DNA of 64,000 nucleotides from Ditylenchus dipsaci. Taxonomy: Eukaryota > Nematoda > Chromadorea > Rhabditida > Anguinidae. Positions 22,401-33,300 of the stretch are shown here, in pieces. Within the stretch, counting starts at the first letter, position 1; every line of letters begins with the position of its first letter. The position numbers and the translations under genes are program-made. The stretch covers positions 1 through 64,000 of the forward strand of contig SADC01001293.1 in NCBI GenBank assembly GCA_004194705.1, written 5' to 3'. Below the pieces are notes generated by a model. That model ran no database searches. It had not been told where the DNA came from and was given only the letters and a program-made list of their open reading frames with translations.

Positions 22401-23359
22401 GACTAATGAGACAAATGTCTCAATCGGAGTGATAATGACCAAATATAGTCAACGAGACAAAGTGTGAAATTAATAAGATATTTAGGGCCGATTCATAAAA
22501 AACATAATTTCACAACTAAAAACTCTAATTTTTGTAGCGAAGTAATCAGTACAGCCTCCTTAGCCACTGAAATTGACTCCCAGCTATTGTTCCAAAAAGC
22601 CATGTCGAAGATGGATCAAATGACTGGCAATCAGAACTTCTCTGAGTTCGTGGTCCCTTGTTCTGGGGTAACTCGCACACATAGAAGGCAAAAACAATAT
22701 GTATCATTACCAACCCCATTTTTCAGCCGGTAGTATCCAGCCTAGCCCACAATTCTAGCCACTTGCAAAGCCTTCTCAAACAGTTTCTTCAGTCTTTGCA
22801 ATCCATTATGTGTAAGACACTGCTTACCTCGTTTGTCAAGCTCTATGTGGATGAGGCTCTGAGTGTAAGTTGTGTTTCTGGGAGAAATCTAAGTCTTGTG
22901 ACGTGATAGAGAAGTTACAAAATAGTCAACCGTGCTGTGTATAAACTTTTTAGACTCTATTCGGTTTATTTTAACTAAAAATGACTAAAGTGAAGCTTCG
23001 ATTTTACGGCACTATTTTCAGGTCCCCAGGGGTGCCGTAGAATTGAGACTCTACTGTACGTGTATATATAAATATAAAAGTTTTCAAACCTATGCAGAGT
23101 TCATATCACAAAAGGTGTCGTAATGGGACTTCAATTCATAACGGAATTAAAATTTTAGGTGCTCAACACTTCTGAAAACAAAAATCTGCCATTAGCAAAA
23201 CTTATCCCAATAGCCAGCGAGACATTTGGATTAATATCCGGCTGCAAAACAGACACTCCATTCCGCCAAATACTCATTTCCTCTGAGCTATACCAATTTA
23301 GCCATCTAGTTTTTGATGTATCTTCTGCCTCTGGTCAAGAAGCTATTAATTTTGTGTGA
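19465..23359 (+). CDS. PEX3: Peroxisomal biogenesis factor 3 (PEX3), 7 exons, complete
   Basis: Peroxisomal membrane anchor that docks the import receptor PEX19 for insertion of membrane proteins. Exons: 19465-19689, 20397-20579, 20633-20784, 21118-21267, 22538-22667, 22727-22864, 23159-23359; all introns GT-AG and in phase, giving 392 codons (human protein 373). Exon 1 has the N-terminal basic stretch KKHRSKL followed by the membrane segment GASVLGGVYVLKK, as in family members. Exon 2 gives ARKNFLFDAHQQSCD...; its end, HLWEELK, matches the family's LEIWEDLK. Exon 3 is the hydrophobic ILAVAYCYPLLVIAFKVQ. The last exon has NLPLAKLIPI, matching the conserved SLPLAKIIPI. The start ATGATG lies after an AT-rich stretch 157 bp from the POLR3K stop. 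The 3' six and a half exons are within a tandem duplication. Confidence 0.94.
19790..20039. mobile_element. TA MITE (CCGTATAT variant) in PEX3 intron 1
   Basis: CCGTATATACTCTATTAATC at the left and GATTAATAGAGTATATACGG at the right, each next to TA. The interior includes CCCCTCGACTTTGAGGACCT, shared with 33620-33852. Non-coding. Confidence 0.85.
21400..22265. mobile_element. GGTCACAA-ended TIR element with GTCGAAGTCGA repeats (PEX3 intron 4)
   Basis: Starts about CGGTCACAATAAGAAGTCGA and ends ACTCGCATTGTGACCG, with sub-terminal GTCGAAGTCGA arrays inverted at the right end (TTCGACTTCAACCTCGAC). Inside, 21865-21945 on the minus strand resembles a tRNA-like unit (TTTGGTGTACAGC ... GGTACGAATCC). 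Repeated at 26803-27668 in the second duplication unit. Confidence 0.6.
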
Positions 23360-24985
23360 TTCGTAGCAGATGGTGGAATGCAGAAATTATTATACTTGGT
23401 TGTGTACGGCTACTTTCACTTACATATTTTATTATTTGCCATTCAGCAGTACTCACTTGACTTTGTTACCTTATTCGAGATTTTAACATTTGGATTTTAT
23501 AGATAAAAATATGTGACGCTTCCGATACCCAAAATATTTGCTAAAACTTTGGCATTTCTGATTGTTTTTGTGTCCGAAAGGCCTTTTTAAAATAATTCCG
23601 GCTAGAATGCACTATTACACAGATCATAATCATGTTATCATGTCCAAATCATCTTTTTTCAACGTTTTAGCATCTAAAACGTGTATAAAACATGTTTTTA
23701 GGGCGTGGCCGACTATTTTTAATAATAAAAATAGACCACTTGGAGAGGGTATCCACTTACGCCTTCAGGTTGGTTTACCTTGGTCCCCAAGGCAAAAGTC
23801 AAATTTTAGTCAAGATTTTCGACGCTACTGGAATATACTCCTCCCAAAAAAGCTACTGAAATATACCATCCCCAATAATTTTCGAAGGGTACCTAAAACA
23901 AACATTTTTGAAAAAAATTGTACAAAAACCCTTGTACGTATTGGCTAGACCCTGAGCCTAAATCTAAGACTAAATGATTGAGTGCGGTATTTTCTATTAG
24001 CGCCAGATTTTTTTTTGGAAAAATGATGGTCCGCGCCCTGAAAGCATGGTGTTTTTTACCTATTTTTTGGTAACTGCTCCTAACTGCTCATCTCACTGGC
24101 TACAGTGGCTACAAAATCAGTGGTAATTTGACTGAGACTACTTACCAAAATGTAGGTCAAAAATACAATGCCAAGAACATGATTTTGAATGAGAGGGGTG
24201 CCGCTCTATTAGGAAGCTTTACAAGAACAGATTTTTTATACTTTTTTTACAGTTGTCTTATTTGCAGACTATTCCTGAAAATATTTCCAACTGGAATTTT
24301 ATAAAAAATCGGAATGTGTTTAAACAAAAAAAATTCGGACTCGTATAACAACAACAGTTTCCAAATGTGTCTAAACGCCTCATAGTTCATTCATACAACA
24401 AAACATTCATGTCCGAAATTGCCTTTTTGCTATGGTAATATTTCTATGTGATACAACTTAATCTTTACAAAATACTTTTGCTTCCGTTTGAAACTTAGAA
24501 ATACAAGATAAACAAACATGAAAAATATGTAAATGACATAATCAGGCAGTCAAACTTTAATTTACAGTTTTTAGAAGTATTTAATGATTATTCTGTCTTC
24601 TTACAAGGGTTCCGAACGAACCGTAGGAATCGGTTTGAAAATACTAACAACGCCATTTTGTAACGCGCAGTCGATTCAATGTATGAGATACTGAAATTTT
24701 CTGTGGACGGACAGAAAAAATACAACCTGGAGACTTTAGAAAAATGTCAAAATAGGCCGAAATTGCCTTGGTATTTTCTGTATATTTTCAAAAAAACTAT
24801 GTTCTGCAGTAAAGCCTTTATATAGTGACACCCTGAAAGTTCGATCTGTAATTGAGTCCGATACTCTTTTCAACACACGGGTTTTGAAAATAACTTTTAA
24901 CCCTTCCCCTTAACCTCTGAAGGCTTTTAAAAAACACGCATCTTAATTTTGATTGAATTTTGGTCTTTGCAAAGACTTCTGTCAA
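23360..24985. other. Intergenic space between convergent PEX3 and orphan DRAM exons
   Basis: No exon or transposase recognised. The 128-codon open frame near 23562-23948 has no family resemblance and no splice context. Repeated at 28763-30389. Confidence 0.5.
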
Positions 24986-25688
24986 TTAATAATAATTATT
25001 ATGCTGTTTATTTTCATCAATTTGCACAACATTCAAAGTATTTACTGACAAATTTTCTAAATCAGGAATGTACGATGGATTGACTCCATTTGGCAGGATT
25101 TGGCTGTTAACAATATAGTGACTAGTACCCCCGTCGTTGACCCTTGTCTCAGGTTGCCTAGTGTCCAAACCAAACAATTGGATCACTGGAGTTTGCTTGA
25201 CTACAGCAGTATTTGTTATTCCTCTCCTCTTTTCCCCATAACCTTTGAAGGCTACCAGCCTGAGTTTGGGCGCATGACAGTAGGCGTGTCTCAGCTCTAT
25301 GGCAAAACTCAGGATGTAGAGTTGGAAACAGATGGCTAGCAGCCACTCGCTAGTTGTTCCTTAATTAAAAGTACACGGTAGTTATTTCGAGAGAATAGAA
25401 AAAATCAGTTTTTACAATTGCTAATACTTGGATCTAGAAAAATAGCATACCTATAACGTGGTACCCGTAGTTCTAAAAGTGTGAAGTTAAAGTTTAATTT
25501 TTTTGATTTTGGACTGACAGGCTCACGCTTTGTCCAAAGATAGGGCGTGATGCAACTGTTGGTGGCACTGTTGTTCGGACCATTTGTTACAGTTCTTTTA
25601 TCGTGAAAACTAGCCATATTATCAGAGCTTTCGTTTAGACCATTTGGTGGAGAAGGTGGAGCTCCTAAGATTGGCCCACAGACGATAG
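24986..25688 (-). pseudogene. Orphan 3' exons of the DRAM-family gene (duplicate)
   Basis: Copy of the last three exons of the gene at 30390-35533: 25688-25519, the 22-nt exon 25472-25451, and 25359-24986 (stop). The sequence to the right is the second copy of PEX3, so exons 1-8 are missing and no promoter is expected. Coding frames are intact as far as read (NYGYHVI then GTTSEWLLAICFQLY ... HNNYY). Left by the tandem duplication. Confidence 0.85.
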
Positions 25689-25855
25689 CTGAAATATGAC
25701 AATAATTTATGATAACAGTAAATTTTCCAATAGGCCACCTCTTATTTTAATAATTTATTCGGAATCTTATTTTTAGCATTGTATTTTGACTCACTTTCAA
25801 AAATTTTGACCGAAAGCTAAAAGACACAAAATGGACGTCGGTGAGATAAGCTTAA

Positions 25856-28762
25856 CAGGTGATTGCGGAAATTCAACAAACCATTCAGCAAAGGTTTGAT
25901 GCTGAATCAGTAGTGCAGAAATTGAAACAAAATGAGGGAATGAATGCCAAGCAGAAGATACACCTTTGGGAGGAATTGAAGGTAGGGGTGTTGCTCAAAT
26001 ATTTGCATTTCTAAATGTCGTTTCTATGATTCAGATAAAAGCATTTGGAAGAATACTAGCAGTGGCTTACTGTTACCCCTTGCTAGTAATTGCATTCAAA
26101 GTGCAGAAGTCCATCCTGTGTCAGGAGAGTTGTAGAAATATTGAGCTTAAAACTAAACAGCAAAATGAGTCAACAATAAGTGGAATGTAAGTTTAAAAAT
26201 GAGAATTCATTCCACCAAAAGAGCGCTGCCAAGGTCTAGCCGGGCTATAACCAAAGGATTTTTTTTAGCCCTTCTTTTAGTTTTTTTCAACCCTATTCAG
26301 TTTTTTTGCCATTTTAGCCTCCCCCCCGTCAGGATTTCTAGCCTATTTAACCCTCCTCCCGTCAAAAATCCTGGGTACGCCTATGAGAGCATTTGCCTTC
26401 TGTTCTTATTACCATGTTTTTTATAATTTTGACTTTGTATAGCATTTTTTTAACAAAGTAAAAAAACTCTCTGTTATTGGAGCCCTGCTTCATATAATTT
26501 TTTCGTTGCTTTTCAGGTACAGCTATGCCTCCTCTTTCTTCTGGAACAAGCAGGAGAATATCAACCATAACCAGAGCACATCCACAGATCCTCAAACCAA
26601 CAACTGTTCTCTAACTGCATCAATTTTCTGGCCACTGAGGGCATGTTTTATATCTCAGACGAAAAGTAATGAACAAAACATGTAGTTTAGGAATAAAGGA
26701 ACTGTGCAATCGAGTGGAAAGAGTTACCAGGCATGTTTAAAGTTTTATAAAGATTAGCAAAATGGCGCCGAATAAGCTTTTAAAAATATCTGACCTTACG
26801 GTCACAATAAGAAGTCGAAGTCGAAATAGTGGTCGAAGTCGATAAGTGGTGACAATGTGGTCGAAGTCGAGATCGAAGTTGATGTCGATGTCGAAGTCAA
26901 TATGTGGTCACAACGTATTAGTGAGTTTTCTTCAAACTTTTTGTTCACCCCGTGCTGCTGAAAATGAAGAAGAACATGATTTTGCAAAAAAAAAGATTTC
27001 ACAGTCAGAAATTATTTTCAATCGCTCAGCAACCCATGCCAGAGTGGACAAAAGCCAATCAAAAGTGGTTATCAAGGATTTAATAAAGGGCAGGGTGAAC
27101 TTCTTGCAAAAAAGTGATTAAGTGAATGAGAATCGCACTCTGATAGAGTTAATTGCTCCGAAATTCCACTACCAAACACTAAATAGACTCTAAACCGCTT
27201 TATCGAATCACGTCAAACCAGTATATCAGTTTTTATATACAAAATTATAATAAAAAGGCATGCACATAAGCGGATTCGTACCAGCAACCTCGGCGAGGCG
27301 TATGTAAAGCTGTACACCAAACCGCTCCCCATTTCGAATCGCTCAGAACCCCGTCTAGAAAAGCCAAAAGGCAAAAATAACTGGTTTTTGTAAGTTTAAT
27401 AAAGGGTGTAAGGTTTTCGCGAAAACATGATTGAATTGATCGAAGTTCCAGTCCGATATGCTTTATCGGTCATAGCATGTGGTTTGGCGTATTTCAAGGT
27501 GGTAAAGTTTGAGAAAAAAAATAAGAAAAAAAAATGTTTTAGAAAAAAATAAATTTGAAGTATTTTGAATTTCCAAAAACTAAAATTTGCCTATTTCGAC
27601 TTCAACCTCGACTACAGTTTGTGACCACTCATCGACTTTGAACTCGCATTGTGACCGAAGCATGACTTGTGAGGATCACGGGATACTACGACAGTAAAAA
27701 CTGTTTCGTTGAATTTTCCGGGATGTGAAAGGCATGCTAGGCATTTGTCCAGTTGAATATATTTGGTCATTCCATACCACTCACTTATTCTGACGCAGAA
27801 TGAGACTAATGAGACAAATGTCTCAATCGGAGTGATAATGACCAAATATAGTCAACGAGACAAAGTGTGAAATTAATAAGATATTTAGGGCCGATTCATA
27901 AAAAACATAATTTCACAACTAAAAACTCTAATTTTTGTAGCGAAGTAATCAGTACAGCCTCCTTAGCCACTGAAATTGACTCCCAGCTATTGTTCCAAAA
28001 AGCCATGTCGAAGATGGATCAAATGACTGGCAATCAGAACTTCTCTGAGTTCGTGGTCCCTTGTTCTGGGGTAACTCGCACACATAGAAGGCAAAAACAA
28101 TATGTATCATTACCAACCCCATTTTTCAGCCGGTAGTATCCAGCCTAGCCCACAATTCTAGCCACTTGCAAAGCCTTCTCAAACAGTTTCTTCAGTCTTT
28201 GCAATCCATTATGTGTAAGACACTGCTTACCTCGTTTGTCAAGCTCTATGTGGATGAGGCTCTGAGTGTAAGTTGTGTTTCTGGGAGAAATCTAAGTCTT
28301 GTGACGTGATAGAGAAGTTACAAAATAGTCAACCGTGCTGTGTATAAACTTTTTAGACTCTATTCGGTTTATTTTAACTAAAAATGACTAAAGTGAAGCT
28401 TCGATTTTACGGCACTATTTTCAGGTCCCCAGGGGTGCCGTAGAATTGAGACTCTACTGTACGTGTATATATAAATATAAAAGTTTTCAAACCTATGCAG
28501 AGTTCATATCACAAAAGGTGTCGTAATGGGACTTCAATTCATAACGGAATTAAAATTTTAGGTGCTCAACACTTCTGAAAACAAAAATCTGCCATTAGCA
28601 AAACTTATCCCAATAGCCAGCGAGACATTTGGATTAATATCCGGCTGCAAAACAGACACTCCATTCCGCCAAATACTCATTTCCTCTGAGCTATACCAAT
28701 TTAGCCATCTAGTTTTTGATGTATCTTCTGCCTCTGGTCAAGAAGCTATTAATTTTGTGTGA
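25856..28762 (+). pseudogene. PEX3: 5'-truncated PEX3 copy
   Basis: Second duplication unit. It lacks exon 1 and the first 57 nt of exon 2. Remaining pieces: 25856-25981, 26035-26186, 26517-26665, 27941-28070, 28130-28267, 28562-28762. Exon 4 is 149 nt instead of 150 because CAAACCCAAC reads CAAACCAAC, which shifts the frame. No start codon or promoter is duplicated with it. Non-functional if the assembly is right, and absent if the duplication is an artefact. Confidence 0.88.
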
Positions 28763-30389
28763 TTCGTAGCAGATGGTGGAATGCAGAAATTATTATACTT
28801 GGTTGTGTACGGCTACTTTCACTTACATATTTTATTATTTGCCATTCAGCAGTACTCACTTGACTTTGTTACCTTATTCGAGATTTTAACATTTGGATTT
28901 TATAGATAAAAATATGTGACGCTTCCGATACCCAAAATATTTGCTAAAACTTTGGCATTTCTGATTGTTTTTGTGTCCGAAAGGCCTTTTTAAAATAATT
29001 CCGGCTAGAATGCACTATTACACAGATCATAATCATGTTATCATGTCCAAATCATCTTTTTTCAACGTTTTAGCATCTAAAACGTGTATAAAACATGTTT
29101 TTAGGGCGTGGCCGACTATTTTTAATAATAAAAATAGACCACTTGGAGAGGGTATCCACTTACGCCTTCAGGTTGGTTTACCTTGGTCCCCAAGGCAAAA
29201 GTCAAATTTTAGTCAAGATTTTCGACGCTACTGGAATATACTCCTCCCAAAAAAGCTACTGAAATATACCATCCCCAATAATTTTCGAAGGGTACCTAAA
29301 ACAAACATTTTTGAAAAAAAATTGTACAAAAACCCTTGTACGTATTGGCTAGACCCTGAGCCTAAATCTAAGACTAAATGATTGAGTGCGGTATTTTCTA
29401 TTAGCGCCAGATTTTTTTTTGGAAAAATGATGGTCCGCGCCCTGAAAGCATGGTGTTTTTTACCTATTTTTTGGTAACTGCTCCTAACTGCTCATCTCAC
29501 TGGCTACAGTGGCTACAAAATCAGTGGTAATTTGACTGAGACTACTTACCAAAATGTAGGTCAAAAATACAATGCCAAGAACATGATTTTGAATGAGAGG
29601 GGTGCCGCTCTATTAGGAAGCTTTACAAGAACAGATTTTTTATACTTTTTTTACAGTTGTCTTATTTGCAGACTATTCCTGAAAATATTTCCAACTGGAA
29701 TTTTATAAAAAATCGGAATGTGTTTAAACAAAAAAAAATTCGGACTCGTATAACAACAACAGTTTCCAAATGTGTCTAAACGCCTCATAGTTCATTCATA
29801 CAACAAAACATTCATGTCCGAAATTGCCTTTTTGCTATGGTAATATTTCTATGTGATACAACTTAATCTTTACAAATACTTTTGCTTCCGTTTGAAACTT
29901 AGAAATACAAGATAAACAAACATGAAAAATATGTAAATGACATAATCAGGCAGTCAAACTTTAATTTACAGTTTTTAGAAGTATTTAATGATTATTCTGT
30001 CTTCTTACAAGGGTTCCGAACGAACCGTAGGAATCGGTTTGAAAATACTAACAACGCCATTTTGTAACGCGCAGTCGATTCAATGTATGAGATACTGAAA
30101 TTTTCTGTGGACGGACAGAAAAAATACAACCTGGAGACTTTAGAAAAATGTCAAAATAGGCCGAAATTGCCTTGGTATTTTCTGTATATTTTCAAAAAAA
30201 CTATGTTCTGCAGTAAAGCCTTTATATAGTGACACCCTGAAAGTTCGATCTGTAATTGAGTCCGATACTCTTTTCAACACACGGGTTTTGAAAATAACTT
30301 TTAACCCTTCCCCTTAACCTCTGAAGGCTTTTAAAAAACACGCATCTTAATTTTGATTGAATTTTGGTCTTTGCAAAGACTTCTGTCAA

Positions 30390-33300
30390 TTAATAATAAT
30401 TATTATGCTGTTTATTTTCATCAATTTGCACAACATTCAAAGTATTTACTGACAAATTTTCTAAATCAGGAATGTACGATGGATTGACTCCATTTGGCAG
30501 GATTTGGCTGTTAACAATATAGTGACTAGTACCCCCGTCGTTGACCCTTGTCTCAGGTTGCCTAGTGTCCAAACCAAACAATTGGATCACTGGAGTTTGC
30601 TTGACTACAGCAGTATTTGTTATTCCTCTCCTCTTTTCCCCATAACCTTTGAAGGCTACCAGCCTGAGTTTGGGCGCATGACAGTAGGCGTGTCTCAGCT
30701 CTATGGCAAAACTCAGGATGTAGAGTTGGAAACAGATGGCTAGCAGCCACTCGCTAGTTGTTCCTTAATTAAAAGTACACGGTAGTTATTTCGAGAGAAT
30801 AGAAAAATCAGTTTTTTACAATTGCTAATACTTGGATCTAGAAAAATAGCATACCTATAACGTGGTACCCGTAGTTCTAAAAGTGTGAAGTTAAAGTTTA
30901 ATTTTTTTGATTTTGGACTGACAGGCTCACGCTTTGTCCAAAGATAGGGCGTGATGCAACTGTTGGTGGCACTGTTGTTCGGACCATTTGTTACAGTTCT
31001 TTTATCGTGAAAACTAGCCATATTATCAGAGCTTTCGTTTAGACCATTTGGTGGAGAAGGTGGAGCTCCTAAGATTGGCCCACAGACGATAGCTGAAATA
31101 TGACAATAATTTATGATAACAGTAAATTTTCCAATAGGCCACCTCTTATTTTAATAATTTATTCGGAATCTTATTTTTAGCATTGTATTTTGACTCACTT
31201 TCAAAAATTTTGACCGAAAGCTAAAAGACACAAAATGGACGTCGGTGAGATAAGCTTAACTTTTTAAAGTAACTTGCCTAAGAGCAGTTTTTAGTAAAAG
31301 AAGTCGAAAGTACAGTAACGAGAATGCGGTTTTGCCGCAAAGATATAAGAGCTTTGGCTTATTTGAGAATTTACAGTAATATATTAGCAATATTGCTACT
31401 GACTTGTCGCAAAGAAAACAGAAGAGAATATGCATAGAGACAGGCGACAGTGGTATCTAAAACAAAGATTAATATAAAAATGTGTTAAAAATGGTCAGAT
31501 CGGTACGGTTGACACTCAAATATAAACAAAATTGAAGCCAATTTTTTGATCCAACTGTAAAATAAAAAATCAAAAACATTTTTAAAATGCACGAGATCAG
31601 TGGCTCTAGTAAACAATACGTTTCCATTTTTTGCCTTGGTCCCCCCTGTTGTTTTTTATTGAAAAACAACTTGGTCCCCCCTGTCTATTATGGTTTGTTA
31701 TTATGGTGATTGCAGTGATGATGGTGATTGTGGTTAACATAATCACCTTAACCATGATCACCTTCAAAACAACAGGGGGGACCAAGCTGTTTTTCAATAA
31801 AAAACAACAGGGGACCAAGTCAAAAAGTGGAAACGTATTGTTTACTAGAGCCATGTCAGTTTCTCGGCACATTAATAGCCCCAAGGTCAGACCCTAGACC
31901 TATCAAAGGTCAACTGTACTTATAAACATACACAATGGGCTCAGCCAACTATAAATGAACATCGTTTTTTATTTTAATTTTGATCTAACTTTAACCAACT
32001 TTTGGACACATTTGGTAGGTCAAAACAGTTTGAGCCCAAGCATCTAAAACATGTATTATTGCTATATTTCAATCGAGGAACAAAATATATGTTTACAAAA
32101 AAATAGTTTCGAAAAAAATGAAGTCGCAGCAGTGTTTTTACCGTATTTATTCTAAAAGAAGAGCAGTCTCTGAAAGAAGAGCAGTCTCTATCTATTAGAA
32201 TAAATACGGTATATTAAAAAATTTTGATTAGCGTACTGAATAATCCGACAAAAGTTTAATTTTAAAGGTTGACTATGATCATCAATACAGTCAACTCTCG
32301 ATTTAGTGTAAGTCCTGGGGACCGGAAAAAATGTACACTAAATCGAGGGTACACTAAATCGAGGGTACACTAAATCGAGAGTTTCAGAACAAAGCAGCCA
32401 ATAATATACACTAAATCGAGAGCTCTTGCTTTGATGACTTAATAATGACCCAAATTTATAGCCAAAAAAGTGTTTAATTAACAAACGATAATGAAGGTAC
32501 TACAGTCAACACTCGCTAAGCGACCGCACTACATCAAGATATTCAATCGGTTTAAGTAATCTCAATGATTTATCTATAAAAAACAAATACACGTATATTT
32601 TAGAAACATAAATTTCAATCAAATTAGAAGAAATACACTAAATCGAGAATTGTTTTCTTTGTCGGGACCAAGAAAAATGTACACTAAATCGAGAGAGACT
32701 AAATCGAAGGTATGATTCCTTGTGTTTTCAAATTGACCAACCAAATCGTGAAAAAGTATACACTAAATCGAGAGTTACACTAAATCGAGAGTTGACTGTA
32801 TCAGATTTGATGCAAAATGAGTAAAGTTTAAACGACTATTATGATGTGACTCATTGGCATTCCGTTAAAAAAAATAGGAACATTACATCTATAAACTTTT
32901 TAGTATTTAGCGGTTAAACTACCATCTATCGATATGTCGATAAGCATATACCGCATTTCCTTCAAAAAGGGGCCATGGTCTAATAGACCCAATCCTCGAC
33001 TTTGAAAACCTATTTTTCAGCCAAAATCAATATTTTGCAAATCTGCTTTTAACCTTTTCTAAACTCTTAAAATCTCTACAAATTCTGATTTTTGTTAAAG
33101 ACACAAAAATCTCGAGATCGAAAGAAAATTTTTCTGCTTTTTCGGGGTTAAGGCCCCATGGGTGCTTATTAGAGGAAGTACGGTAAAGTCAACCCTCCAT
33201 AAACTGGTCCAGCGGCTAAATCGCTTGAGGGATCCCATAGAGAATCAATCGTAATCTACATTCTGAGATGAGCATTAAAAACAATACAGAATTTCGTTTG

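Larger units (their letters stand above)
20454..31260. repeat. Tandem duplication of a 5.4-kb genic segment
   Basis: Unit 1 is 20454-25855 (5402 bp) and unit 2 is 25856-31260 (5405 bp), head to tail. The left breakpoint falls inside PEX3 exon 2 (CAGCAGGTGATTGCGG); the right falls in a DRAM-gene intron after GTGAGATAAGCTTAA. The junction at 25855/25856 shows at most a C in common, so no long homology drove it. Differences I could find are one-base length changes in homopolymers (for example near 20885, 20965, 21090, 21200, 21655, 21690, 23915, 24330, 24475, 25402) and one change in a poly(A) run near 22125 versus 27527. Such high identity means a very recent event or an assembly duplicate. Confidence 0.95.

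Noticed and set aside
23562..23948. 128-codon open frame, repeated at 28965
   Set aside because: Repeated only because it lies in the duplicated unit; no family resemblance, no splice signals, and it lies between two convergent genes.
25405..25617. Continuous 70-codon DRAM-like frame through 25451-25520
   Set aside because: Reading through gives a sequence unlike the family; splicing out 25473-25518 recovers the conserved GYHVI-TTSEW block, so part of the frame is intron.
31631..31897. 88-codon frame with Ile/Val/Met-rich centre
   Set aside because: It spans the hinge and both arms of a foldback MITE.
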